The notes under the pieces: generated by a model | What the model saw: only the letters and a program-made list of their open reading frames with translations | Told to the model about the DNA's origin: nothing | The model's database searches: none | Assembly: GCA_029690005.1 (NCBI GenBank) | Contig: CP121458.1 | Location: 2,418,001-2,482,000, forward strand | DNA length: 64,000 bases | Source of the DNA: Prescottella defluvii | Lineage (GTDB): Bacteria; Actinomycetota; Actinomycetes; Mycobacteriales; Mycobacteriaceae | Direction: 5' to 3' | Program-made: the position numbers and the translations under genes | In this document: positions 52,030-60,869 of the stretch, piece after piece | Layout of the letters: each line of letters starts with the position of its first letter | How positions within the stretch are numbered: position 1 is the first letter of the stretch

Positions 52030-52185
52030 CGATGACGGGAGTCTCCTGGCTCTCGGATCATCGCTTCCCTCCGGCCTTCCGGCGTGTGGGCCGTGGCGGT
52101 GTGGAGGGTCGCTCCCCGAATACAGTGGCGGGACCGCGCCGGCGTCGCACCGGCTTCCTCTTTCGTCATCACCTGACCGGGGCAT
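52030..52185 (-). promoter_or_regulatory. Cobalamin riboswitch
   Basis: Read on the - strand, the conserved core appears in order. AAAGAGGAAGCCGGTGCGAC is followed by GCCGGCGCGGTCCCGCCACT then GT, and by TTCGGGGAGCGACC. The distal part has GCCGGAAGGCCGGAGGGAAG and CGATGATCCGAGAGCCAGGA with GACTCCCGTCATCG, the B12 box and its pairing partner. It lies about 275 bases upstream of the binding-protein start, pointing into the transporter operon. Binding of adenosyl- or other cobalamin is expected to reduce expression of the transporter, the ATPase-FhuF fusion and the tandem unknown proteins. The divergent cobW start is 110 bases away. Confidence 0.94.
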
Positions 52186-52294
52186 TCTTGCACGGGGGTT
52201 CCAAAGCGGAGAAATCGCCGAAACGCCCTCAAATGTCCGGTACGCGAACCTAGTACGATTGCCGGTCGGTGTTGTCGGTGACGCGGAGGTCGGG

Positions 52295-53360
52295 GTGGCG
52301 AAGAAGCGGAGTCCGCGGTCGATCCCTGTCGTCGTGGTGGCCGGGTTCCTCGGTTCGGGGAAGACGACCCTGCTCAACCATCTGTTGCGCAACAACGGCG
52401 GCACCCGGATCGGAGTGATCGTCAACGACTTCGGGTCGGTGAACATCGACTCGATGATGGTCGCGGGCCAGGTCGACTCGATGATGGCGCTCAGCAACGG
52501 CTGCATGTGCTGCGCAGTGGACGTCAGCGACATGGACGAGATGCTCGACAAGCTGGCGCACCGCACCTCGGAGATCGACGTCATCGTCGTCGAGGCGAGT
52601 GGCCTGGCGGAGCCGCGCAACATGATTCGCCTCGTCCTGGGCAGCGAGAACCCGTACATCACCTACGGCGGGCTGGTCATGCTCGTCGACGGCGCCGAGT
52701 ACCAGAGCAGCCGGGAGCGGCACCCGGAACTCGACCAGCACGTCGCGATCGCAGACCTGGTGGTGCTCAACAAGACCGACCGCATCGGCGAGGACGACCA
52801 CGACACCCTGCTCAGCGACGTGTGCCGGATCAATCCGCGCGCCGCGGTCGTCTCCACCACGCAGGGGCGGGTGGACCCGGGCCTGCTGTTCGACCGCCGG
52901 CCGCGCCGCGGGCCGCAGCCCGGCGAGCAGCTGACGTTCGACGAGTTGCTCGCAGCCACCGACGACACGTGCGGCGAATGCGGCGGGCACCACGACGACC
53001 ACATCCACGCGATGTACCAGAGCGTGACGTTCACGTCGGAGTTGCCGATGCACCCTCGGCGGCTCGTCCGGTTCCTCGAAGAAGCAGCCCGCCGGCGTCT
53101 ACCGGATCAAGGGCTACGTGTACTTCGGTGTCCGTGGGCATCAGCAGAAGTACCTGCTGCAGGTGGTGGGCGACCACATCGCCTTCCATCCGCAGCGGTG
53201 GGAGGCGGGCGAGGGCCGCAGCGCCGAACTCGTCGTCATCGGCACCGACCTGGACCCCGAGTCGATCGACGCGCTGCTCGACGCGTGCGCGGAGCCCGAG
53301 GCGGAGGGCCTGGACGCCGACACGATGATGGGCGTGCACCGCTACACCGTCGAGGTCTGA
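52295..53360 (+). CDS. CobW/COG0523 GTPase metallochaperone (apparent frameshift)
   Basis: G3E-family GTPase of about 355 residues. Walker A GFLGSGKT at about 17-24, the metal-binding CxCC in NGCMCCAVDVSD at about 70-73, Walker B/ESGL-like VVVEASGLAEPRN, and base-recognition NKTD. A Cys/His-rich stretch TCGECGGHHDDHIHAM at about 225-240 adds possible metal ligands. The C-terminal CobW_C domain continues in another frame after a shift near 53085 (KQPAGVYRIKGYVYFGVRGH). GTG 52295 has GGAGG 5 bases upstream. Its placement beside bluB and a cobalamin riboswitch favours cobalt or corrinoid handling over zinc, though the family covers both. Confidence 0.87.
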
Positions 53361-53405
53361 CCGGACCCCGACAGTCGCTACTTCCGCGGCGGCTACCGTG
53401 GAGTC

Positions 53406-54035
53406 GTGACCGAATCTCTCGTTTCCGTGTACGAAGCCATCCGCCGACGTCGTGACGTCCGCGCCGAGTTCAACGGCGACCTCATCCCGGACGAAACACT
53501 GCAGCGCGTGCTCGGCGCGGCGCACGCGGCGCCGAGCGTCGGCAACGCCCAGCCGTGGGACTTCATCGTGGTCCGCAACCCCGACACCCTCGACACCTTC
53601 GCCCAGCACGTCGCCGACCGCCGCAAGGCCTTCGCGGACTCCTTGCCGGAGGACCGTCGAAAGACGTTCGACCCCATCAAGATCGAGGGCATCCGAGAGA
53701 GCGGCACGGGCATCGTCGTCACATACGACCCGTCGCGCGGCGGCCAGAACATCCTCGGCCGGCACACCATCGACGACACCGGACTGTTCTCGGCGGTGCT
53801 GGCGATCCAGAACCTGTGGCTCGCCGCGGCGGCCGAGAACATCGGCGTCGGCTGGGTGTCGTTCTACGACGAGGAGTACCTCACCGAACTGCTCGGCATC
53901 CCCGCGCCGGTGCGGCCGATCGCGTGGCTGTGCGTCGGCAAGGTCGACCAGTTCCAGGAGGTTCCCGATCTCGAGCGCTTCGGTTGGCGGAACCGTCGGG
54001 AGCTGGCCGACGCGATCCACTGGGAACGCTTCTGA
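53406..54035 (+). CDS. bluB: 5,6-dimethylbenzimidazole synthase, BluB
   Basis: Nitroreductase-fold enzyme that fragments reduced FMN to 5,6-dimethylbenzimidazole, the lower ligand of cobalamin. 209 residues. Diagnostic features: AIRRRRDVRAEFNGDLIPDE, HAAPSVGNAQPWDFIVVRNP, KIEGIRESGTGIVV, VLAIQNLWLAAAAENIGVGW and the C-terminal RFGWRNRRELADAIHWE. GTG 53406 start. 45 bases after cobW on the same strand, so probably co-transcribed. With corrinoid uptake next door, this supports lower-ligand remodelling or completion of imported precursors. Confidence 0.88.
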   Translation: MTESLVSVYEAIRRRRDVRAEFNGDLIPDETLQRVLGAAHAAPSVGNAQPWDFIVVRNPDTLDTFAQHVADRRKAFADSLPEDRRKTFDPIKIEGIRESGTGIVVTYDPSRGGQNILGRHTIDDTGLFSAVLAIQNLWLAAAAENIGVGWVSFYDEEYLTELLGIPAPVRPIAWLCVGKVDQFQEVPDLERFGWRNRRELADAIHWERF

Positions 54036-54063
54036 CAGAGGCGTGGATCAGCGCCGCTGCTGC

Positions 54064-54375
54064 CTACTCGTGGCGTCCAGGGTTCGGGCCGCGACGATCG
54101 ATTCTGTGACGGAGTTGTTCGGGGTAGTTCCCGTAGGCAGCGGCGGCCTCGTCGAGGTAGACGAGCGCGGGAAAGTCGATCACGGGTTGGTGTTCGGCGA
54201 GGAACGCTGCAGTGTGGTGCACGACGAGTTGTTCGTCGGCGGGAGTGAAGCCGAGATCGGCGAGGACGTCGGGGTGGACGATGATTTCGGAGTCGACGGT
54301 GTCCCCGCGGTCCTTGATGTGGACGCGATACTCGTGGTCGAGGACTGCTTCGATCCTGATGTTCGGGGGCATCAC
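54064..54375 (-). CDS. Conserved hypothetical protein
   Basis: About 103-residue soluble protein, acidic and His-containing, starting at GTG 54375 or ATG 54372 (MPPNIRIEAVLDHEYRVHIK). IVHPDVLADLGFTPADEQLV and YLDEAAAAYGNYPEQLRHRI suggest a small alpha/beta fold with no recognised family. The start is one base from the MFS transporter stop upstream, so the two genes are translationally coupled. Convergent with bluB. Confidence 0.6.
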   Translation of the reverse strand: MMPPNIRIEAVLDHEYRVHIKDRGDTVDSEIIVHPDVLADLGFTPADEQLVVHHTAAFLAEHQPVIDFPALVYLDEAAAAYGNYPEQLRHRIDRRGPNPGRHE

Positions 54376-54376
54376 G

Positions 54377-55773
54377 TCACTCCGTTCCGGGGGCGGCGAT
54401 CCGGTCGGTATCCATCGGGCCGCGGTCGAACGCGGGTAGTTCGATGGGGCCGGTGCCGTCCCCGATGTTCATGTCGACCCTTCCAGTATCCGCTGCCCGC
54501 GGAGCTGGAACGGGATGCGGACCGCCCCGACGGATCCTCTCGCCGAATGGATCCCGGGCGGCGGCGGACCGCTGCCCACGCAGAAGTCCGGCCAGGACGA
54601 ACACGACCAGGATCATGATCGTCGCCGCATAGCCGAGCAGCGTGGAATCCAGTCCGACAACGGTGACCAGCCGGCCGGCGACGACAGCGGGCACGCTCAT
54701 CGCGAGATAGCTGACGACGTAGATGGACGAGAGCAATCCCGCTCGCTCGTGCGCGGCGGCCAGCGGAATCAGGGTGCGCAGCACGCCGAGGAAGCCCGCC
54801 CGAAACCGACGCCGGCGATCACGGTGGCCACGAAGTACAGCGGCAACGAACCGACGCCGACTGCAACCATGGTCGTGGCCATGCTGGCCAGCAACGTGAC
54901 CATCCCGAGGGTGAGCAGCCTGCGGGGCGCCCATGACCCGACAAGGAGGACGGCGACCCCGCCGGTCCCCGTCAGGGCGGCGACGATGAGCCCGCCCAGC
55001 ATCGTCGAACCCGATCCCGCCATCGACTGCACGACGATCGGACCGAGGGAGAGGATCAGTCCGCCGAGCGCCCAGGTGCTGACGGCTGCCGGCAGGACCC
55101 AGATCGCCGCGCGGCGGGCCGACTGCGGCAAGTGCACACGCGGACGCAGCGACGCCAGCGCGCCGGGCGCCGGGCGGACGGTCTCCGGCGAGAGCGCGGT
55201 GCCGAGGATCTGAATGACGAGCAGTCCGAGGATCACGACATAGATCGCGTGTATCGAGCCCGGTGCGAAGGTGATGACGATGCTGGAGGCCACGGCGCCG
55301 ACGGCCAGGCCCAGAATCGGGCCGGCGCTGTTGATCACCGTGCCCAGCCCCGGTCGGTTCCGGGGTTCGAGCTCGATGAGATAGGCGCCGAGTGCGCCCA
55401 GCGCCGCCCCGGTCGCCAGCCCCTGAACGATGCGCGCGGCGATCAGGGCGGTGGCACTGTCGGCCGCGGCGAAGACGACCATCGTGACCACCTCGAGCAG
55501 CAGCGCGGCGAGCAGCACCGGCCGACGTCCGAGGTGGTCCGACAGCGACCCGACAGTCAGCAGCGCCGCCAACAACGCGAGCGCGTACACGGCGAACGCA
55601 ACCGTCAGGATGATCGGCGAGAACCCCCACATCGCCTGATAGACGGGATAGAGCGGGGTCGGCGCGCTCGACCCGCCCATGACAGCGGCCAACACCGACG
55701 CCTGCAGCCAGAACGCGACTCGGGGTGTCAGCGCGATGCGTCGCCCCTGTGGCGTGGTCGGAGTCGACGTCAT
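54377..55773 (-). CDS. MFS transporter (apparent frameshift)
   Basis: Twelve-helix MFS exporter of about 465 residues. It starts MTSTPTTPQGRRIALTPRVA, with motif A in GSLSDHLGRRPVLLAALLLE and RIVQGLATGAALGALGAYLI. The frame shifts near 54800 and resumes FLGVLRTLIPLAAAHERAGL to the last helix and a long, Pro-rich cytoplasmic tail ending RIAAPGTE. Divergent from a TetR regulator with paired operators, so probably a regulated efflux pump. Substrate unknown. Confidence 0.83.
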
Positions 55774-55835
55774 GGCGTCCCATTCCCTTCCGGACACCCG
55801 ATGTCGGCCCGTTCGAGCACGCCAGCAGAGTCCCG

Positions 55836-55908
55836 CTAACGCGAATATTTTGCGAAACTGCGGACACGCTACTTCCATCGAGTCCTTACCGCAAAATATT
55901 TGCGTTAG
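55836..55908. promoter_or_regulatory. Paired TetR-type operators
   Basis: Two inverted copies of a 19-base sequence: CTAACGCGAATATTTTGCG at 55836-55854 and CGCAAAATATTTGCGTTAG at 55890-55908, matching at 18 of 19 positions. Each contains a palindrome (CGCAAA-ATA-TTTGCG in the second). They occupy the gap between the MFS and TetR starts, so both promoters can be repressed. Confidence 0.82.
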
Positions 55909-55917
55909 GCTGGTCCG

Positions 55918-56480
55918 GTGGCCCCGACTCCCAATCCCCGCCCAGGCGGACGGGCCGTCCGCATCCAGGAAGCAGTGCATGCCGCGGTGCGCACGCTGCA
56001 GGCCGAGCACGATCGCGCCGCCATCACAGTGCCCCGGATCGCGGAGCTGGCTGGGGTAGCGCCGTCGACGATCTATCGGCGATGGGGCGACCTGAATCAG
56101 CTGTTCGCGGATGTGGCGGTCGCGCGGCTGCGCCCGGAAGGGCCGCCGGACACCGGCTCGGTGCGTGGGGACCTGACCGCGTGGGCGGCTCAGTACGCCG
56201 AGGAGACGGGATCGGCGACGGGCCGAGAGTTCCTGCGCGACATGGTCTCAGGAGGACCGGACTGTCAGAGCGGATTCCGCGGAGGCCAGTACACGCGAGA
56301 ACGCCTGGAGATACTTCTCTCCCGCGGCCGAGACCGGGCGAGTTCACGCCCGCGACGGAGGACATCCTCGACGTAGTCGTCGCGCCGATCGTCTACCGGC
56401 TGCTGTTCGAGACGGAGGACTTGCCGCAGGACTTCGCCCACACCCTGGTCGATCGGCTCTACCAGGAGCGAATGCACTGA
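55918..56480 (+). CDS. TetR-family regulator (apparent frameshift)
   Basis: Repressor of about 187 residues. The N-terminal HTH shows GRAVRIQEAVHAAVRTLQAE, ITVPRIAELAGVAPSTIYRR and WGDLNQLFADVAVARL, typical of TetR. The ligand-binding domain continues after a shift near 56330 with FTPATEDILDVVVAPIVYRL and ends LPQDFAHTLVDRLYQERMH (TetR_C family-like). GTG 55918 lies 9 bases after the nearer operator. It probably represses itself and the divergent MFS pump. Confidence 0.87.
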
Positions 56481-56538
56481 CAGTGCATTCGCTCCTGAGC
56501 CATTGCGGTGGGGGCGGCGCCTGAGTGAAGGGGAAGGG

Positions 56539-58005
56539 TCAGCCGCGCCGGCGGCGTGAACCGCCGCCGGCGCCCTCCGCGCGTCCCTCGGTGCGCGGGC
56601 CCCGGCCACGCGAACCCTGACCGCTGCCGCGCGATTCCTGCCGGCCCTGGCCGCTGCCGCGCGATTCCTGACGGCCCTGGCCGTTCTGCCGGGACTGACC
56701 GCCCCGACCGCCCCGGCCCGGGCGCTGCCCGCCGCGGCGTCCGGTGCTCTCGGTCTTCTCCGGCTTCGGGGCCGGCGGGACGTGCGCCGCGGGCTCGCCG
56801 ACGAGTCGGATCACGTGCTCGGACTCGGCGGTCACCTGGACCGGCGTCACCTTGATCGCGGCCTTGCGCATCAGCACCGACAGATCCTTGCGCTGGTCCG
56901 GCAGCACGATGGTGACGACGTCACCGGCGCTGCCGGCGCGGGCAGTGCGGCCCGACCGGTGCAGGTACGCCTTGTGCTCGGCGGGCGGGTCGACGTGCAC
57001 GACGAGTTCCACCTCGTCGACGTGGACACCGCGCGCCGCGACGTCGGTGGCGACCAGGACACGCGCGCTGCCCTCGGAGAAGGCGGCCAGGTTCCGGTCG
57101 CGGGCGTTCTGCGACAGGTTGCCGTGCAGGTCCACCGACGGGATACCGGCCTCGGTGAGCTGCTTGGCGAGCTTGCGGGCCTGATGCTTGGTGCGCATGA
57201 ACAGGATCCGTCGGCCCTGGCCGGACGCGAGCTTGTGGACGAGGGCCTTCTTCACGTCCACACCGGTCACGTCGAACACGTGGTGCGTCATCGCGGCGAC
57301 CGGCGAGTTCGCCTCGTCCACCGAATGCAGCACCTCGTTCTGCAGGAACCGCTTCACCAGCTTGTCGACGCCGTTGTCCAGCGTCGCCGAGAACAGCAGC
57401 CGCTGACCGCCCTTCGGCGTCGCGGTCAGGATGCGGGTGACGCCGGGCAGGAACCCGAGGTCGGCCATGTGGTCGGCCTCGTCGAGGATCGTGATCTCGA
57501 TGTCGTCGAGCGTGACGAAGCCCTGCTTCATCAGGTCCTCGAGCCGGCCGGGGCACGCGACGACGATGTCGACGCCGGACTCGAGTGCGTTCACCTGCCG
57601 GTGCTGGGAGACGCCACCGAAGATCGTGGTCACCCGCAGGCCGAGGGCCTTCGCCAGCGGTTCGAGCGTCGCGGTGATCTGCGTCGCCAGCTCGCGGGTC
57701 GGCGCGAGGACCAGCCCGCGGGGGCGGCGCGGGCGACGCTTGCCGCCGGCCAACCGGGCCGCGAGGGGAATCGAGAAGGCGAGGGTCTTGCCGCTGCCGG
57801 TCTTGCCGCGACCGAGGACGTCCCGGCCCGCCAGGGTGTCGGGCAGGGTGTCGACCTGGATGGGGAACGGTGCGGTGATCCCACCGTCGGCCAGTGCCGC
57901 GACGATCGGGGCCGGAACACCCAGGGCCGTGAAGGACGCGGATTCGACGGACTGGGGGGTGACGCTGGTGGACAAGTTCCTCGGTGCCTTTCGGGCATTC
58001 GTCAT
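56539..58005 (-). CDS. DEAD-box RNA helicase with RGG-type tail
   Basis: Intact helicase of 488 residues, RhlE-like. Q motif FTALGVPAPIVAALADGGIT, motif I GRGKTGSGKT, Ia PTRELATQI, GG doublet, II LDEADHMADLG (DEAD), III SATL, then IV ILFMRTKHQA, V VATDVAARGVHV and VI HRSGRTARAG. The last about 70 residues are Arg/Gly/Gln-rich with two copies of GRQESRGSGQ, an RNA-binding tail encoded by a 30-bp tandem repeat. ATG 58005 (MTNARKAPRNL) has no clear Shine-Dalgarno. Likely roles are RNA unwinding, ribosome assembly or cold adaptation. Confidence 0.93.
   Translation of the reverse strand: MTNARKAPRNLSTSVTPQSVESASFTALGVPAPIVAALADGGITAPFPIQVDTLPDTLAGRDVLGRGKTGSGKTLAFSIPLAARLAGGKRRPRRPRGLVLAPTRELATQITATLEPLAKALGLRVTTIFGGVSQHRQVNALESGVDIVVACPGRLEDLMKQGFVTLDDIEITILDEADHMADLGFLPGVTRILTATPKGGQRLLFSATLDNGVDKLVKRFLQNEVLHSVDEANSPVAAMTHHVFDVTGVDVKKALVHKLASGQGRRILFMRTKHQARKLAKQLTEAGIPSVDLHGNLSQNARDRNLAAFSEGSARVLVATDVAARGVHVDEVELVVHVDPPAEHKAYLHRSGRTARAGSAGDVVTIVLPDQRKDLSVLMRKAAIKVTPVQVTAESEHVIRLVGEPAAHVPPAPKPEKTESTGRRGGQRPGRGGRGGQSRQNGQGRQESRGSGQGRQESRGSGQGSRGRGPRTEGRAEGAGGGSRRRRG
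56621..56680. repeat. 30-bp tandem repeat in the helicase tail
   Basis: Two direct 30-base units, 56621-56650 and 56651-56680, differing at one position, with a partial third unit. In frame with the helicase, each adds ten residues of Arg/Gly/Gln-rich tail, so copy number could vary without breaking the gene. Confidence 0.85.
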
Positions 58006-58119
58006 GCATGCCCGCGGCGGGAGATGTCCCGATGCGCGGCCTGCACAAGATGGCGACTTTGCCGGTGGGCAAGATCGAGCGCCGCAAGACATGCTCGAGA
58101 AGTGAAGCGTTCTACGACG

Positions 58120-58145
58120 CTGGACGCCCCTCGAGGGGCGTCCAG
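58120..58145. terminator. Perfect 26-base palindrome, terminator
   Basis: CTGGACGCCCCTC at 58120-58132 is followed directly by its reverse complement to 58145. It lies 36 bases beyond the moaE stop on the - strand and before the helicase gene, so it probably ends the moeA-moaCB-moaE transcript. Confidence 0.72.
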
Positions 58146-58181
58146 TTTCTGCCACCATACCGGGTTGGGCGCCGCGGTCGG

Positions 58182-58604
58182 TTACAGGCCTACCCATTCG
58201 GAGACCCCGGTCGTGAACCGCTGACGCTTCCAGATCGGCACCTCGGCCTTGATTCGTTCGACCAGTTCGGCGCACGCCGCGAACGCCTCGGCGCGATGCG
58301 GTGCGGCGACCGCCGCGACCAGCGCCAGATCCCCGATCGTGAGCTGCCCCACACGATGTACGGCGGCGACGGGCAGCCCGGTCCGCTCGGACACCTGCTC
58401 GCAGCACCGGCGGAGGAACCGCTCGGCGTCGGGGTGCGCCTGGTACTCGAGCGCCGACACCGACCGGCCGCCGTCGTGGTCGCGGACGACCCCGGTGAAG
58501 ACGACCACGGCCCCGTGTTCGGGCCCGGACACGGCGGCGTCGACAGCTGCCGGATCGAGCGGTTCCGCCGAGATGAGGGCCAGCACTTCACGCATCGTGT
58601 GCAC
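58182..58604 (-). CDS. moaE: Molybdopterin synthase catalytic subunit MoaE
   Basis: 140-residue large subunit of molybdopterin synthase, which with MoaD adds two sulfurs to cyclic pyranopterin monophosphate. GAVVVFTGVVRDHDGGRSVS, LEYQAHPDAERFLRRCCEQV, AAVHRVGQLTIGDLALVAAV and the active-site VPIWKRQRF are diagnostic. The start is ATG 58604 or ATG 58595. It overlaps the end of the moaC-moaB fusion gene by 8-17 bases. The MoaD partner is encoded 3 kb away on the + strand. Confidence 0.94.
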   Translation of the reverse strand: MHTMREVLALISAEPLDPAAVDAAVSGPEHGAVVVFTGVVRDHDGGRSVSALEYQAHPDAERFLRRCCEQVSERTGLPVAAVHRVGQLTIGDLALVAAVAAPHRAEAFAACAELVERIKAEVPIWKRQRFTTGVSEWVGL

Positions 58605-59604
58605 CTCCGCCGGCGATCTGCGCGAGCAGGTGCTCGAGGATCGGATCCAGCACCGACAGCCCGTCCTTCACCCCACCCGGCGAGCCCGGCAGATTCACGA
58701 TCAGCGTGCGGCCCGACAACCCCGCCAGCCCGCGACTGAGCGACGCGTGCGGGGTCACCTTCGTCCCGCGTCGGCGCATCTCCTCGGAGATCCGGGCAGC
58801 TCCCGGTCCAGCACCGCGCGCGTCGCCTCGGGAGTCGCGTCGGTGGGGAGGCGCCCGTGCCGCCCGTCGTGATCACCAGGGCTGGGCGTCGGACAGCGCG
58901 TCGGCGAGCCCGGCGGCGATGTCGGCGTCGGCGTAGACCAGCGGGCCGCGGACGGCGTGACCGCGGGCCGTGAGCCACTCGGCGATGGCCGGACCGGTGG
59001 TGTCCGGGCGGGTGCCGCGGGCGCCGCCGGTCGACGCGACGAGCACCGTCGCGGAACCGAGGCGGACCTCGGGGCCGAGGGTCGCGGGCGCCTCGGCCGT
59101 TGGCGATTCCTCGCGCCGCCACAGACCTCGCTTGCCGCCCTCCTTGGCGAGCAGCCGGACGCCGTCGAGCGTCGCGGCCGGGTCGACGGCCTTGACCATG
59201 TCGTGCAGGGTCAGGCCCGCCACCGCGACGGCCGTCAGCGCCTCCATCTCGACACCGGTGGGGCCCTTGGTCTTCGCGGTCGCCTCGATCGTGATCGACG
59301 ACTCGGTGAACCCGAACTCGACCTTCACCGACGACAGCGCCAGCTGGTGGCACAGGGGGATCAGCTCGGACGTCTTCTTCGCACCGGAGATGCCGGCGAT
59401 CCGGGCGGTCGCCAGGACGTCCGCCTTCGGCATGTTGTCGGCGCGGACCAGCGCCACCACCTCCGGGGTGGTGACCAGTTCGCCCGCGGCGACCGCGACG
59501 CGTGTGGTGTCGGCCTTGGCGCTCACGTCCACCATCCGGGCGCGGCCCTCGCCGTCGAGGTGGCTCAGTTCGCTCGTGTTGTGCTCGGTCACTACAGGGG
59601 CCAC
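58588..59604 (-). CDS. Bifunctional MoaC-MoaB/MogA fusion protein (two apparent frameshifts)
   Basis: About 338-residue fusion. N-terminal MoaC (about 1-165) makes cyclic pyranopterin monophosphate from the MoaA product: ARMVDVSAKADTTRVAVAAG, PLCHQLALSSVKVEFGF, TGVEMEALTAVAVAGLTLHD and MVKAVDP. The C-terminal MoaB/MogA domain (about 180-338) adenylylates molybdopterin: STGGARGTRPDTTGP, after a shift near 58868 PALVITTGGTG, then after another near 58790 TPHASLSRGLAG and VNLPGSPGGVKDGL. MoaCB fusions are known in Actinobacteria. ATG 59604 lies inside the end of moeA, so the two are coupled. Confidence 0.87.
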
Positions 59605-60809
59605 GCCTTCACTCGTTCGCCCGCCGCCAGGAAGGTCACCTCGGCGGGCACATCAATCAGGACATCGGCCCACGCGAGCGCCGCCACGAGGTGCGAGCCC
59701 GGACCGGAGATCACCTCGACGCCGGAGTCGGTGCGCCGGCCGCGCAGGAGCTGGCGTTTGCCCGGCACCGACGTGACGTCGTGGGCGAGGACGGCGTCCT
59801 CGCGGGGGATCGGCGGCAAACCGCTGGCCCGGCGCAGTAGCGGACGCAGGAACACCTCGAACGAGACCATCGTGCTGACCGGGTTCCCGGGGAACGTCAG
59901 GACCGGGATCTCGTCGACCAGCGCCAGCCCCTGGGGCCCGCCCGGCTGCATCGCGACCGGACCGAATCGGGCGCCGAGTTCGGTGAGGACGTCCTTGACC
60001 ACCTCGTAGTCGCCCATGGATACCCCACCGGACGTGATCACCAGTTCGGCGCGCGCGACCGCGCGCCGCAGCGCGGCGCGGAAGGCGTCGGGTTCGTCGC
60101 TGCTGCGGTCCACGACCGCGACCTCGGCACCGTTGGCCCGCAGGCTCGCGGCCAGCGCGGGCCCGTTGGAGTCGTAGATCTGGCCGGGGCCCGGGGTGGT
60201 GCCGGTGTCGACCAGTTCGGCTCCCGTCGTGAGGACCGCGACCCGGGGCCGGGTCCGCACCGCCACCGAACTCAGCCCGACCGCCGCGAGCACTCCCAGA
60301 TGGCGGGGCTCGAGTGCGGTGCCGGCGGGCAGCAGCAGCATGCCGGTGCGCACGTCGCTGCCGCGTTCGCGGACGAAGTCGCCGACGCCGCGCGACCGCT
60401 GCACCGTCACCTTGCCGTCCGAGACCTCCGTGTCCTCCACGGGCACAACGGCATCCGCACCCTCGGGCATCACCGCCCCGGTCATGATCCGCACCGCGGT
60501 CCCCGGCACGTGCGGCGCGGGCTCGGCCGGTCCGGCGGGTACCGTCGCGGCGATCGACAGCGTCGCGGGGACGTTCGCGACCGATGCGGCGTCGACGGCG
60601 AATCCGTCCATCTGCGAGTTCCGGAACAGCGGCAGGTCGACGGGGGAGGAGACGTCGTACGACAGGACCCGGCCCAGCGCTTCGTCGAGTCGGACGGTCT
60701 CGGACGGCCGGGTCAGGAGTGGGCCGAGTAGTTCGGTCACGTCGGCGGCGTGGTCCTCGACGGATCGTGCGGGGCTTGTCTGGCCTGAGTGCCGCTGCGC
60801 CTGTGCCAT
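59592..60809 (-). CDS. moeA: Molybdopterin molybdenumtransferase MoeA
   Basis: Intact 405-residue enzyme that inserts molybdate into adenylated molybdopterin. Signatures: PLFRNSQMDGFAVDAASVAN, RIMTGAVMPEGADAVVPVED, VLTTGAELVDTG, GQIYDSNGPALAASLRANGA, ITSGGVSMGDYEVVKDVLTE, and LTFPGNPVSTMVSFEVFLRP. ATG 60809 (MAQAQRHSGQ) is likely; ATG 60818 adds three residues. First gene of the - strand Mo-cofactor operon, divergent from moaA by 60 bases, so the two operons share a promoter region. Confidence 0.94.
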   Translation of the reverse strand: MAQAQRHSGQTSPARSVEDHAADVTELLGPLLTRPSETVRLDEALGRVLSYDVSSPVDLPLFRNSQMDGFAVDAASVANVPATLSIAATVPAGPAEPAPHVPGTAVRIMTGAVMPEGADAVVPVEDTEVSDGKVTVQRSRGVGDFVRERGSDVRTGMLLLPAGTALEPRHLGVLAAVGLSSVAVRTRPRVAVLTTGAELVDTGTTPGPGQIYDSNGPALAASLRANGAEVAVVDRSSDEPDAFRAALRRAVARAELVITSGGVSMGDYEVVKDVLTELGARFGPVAMQPGGPQGLALVDEIPVLTFPGNPVSTMVSFEVFLRPLLRRASGLPPIPREDAVLAHDVTSVPGKRQLLRGRRTDSGVEVISGPGSHLVAALAWADVLIDVPAEVTFLAAGERVKAWPL

Positions 60810-60869
60810 GAGTGCCAATCCTAGGCATCTTCAGCGCACTCGGGAGCGGGACGGCGGCATACTTGTGGG

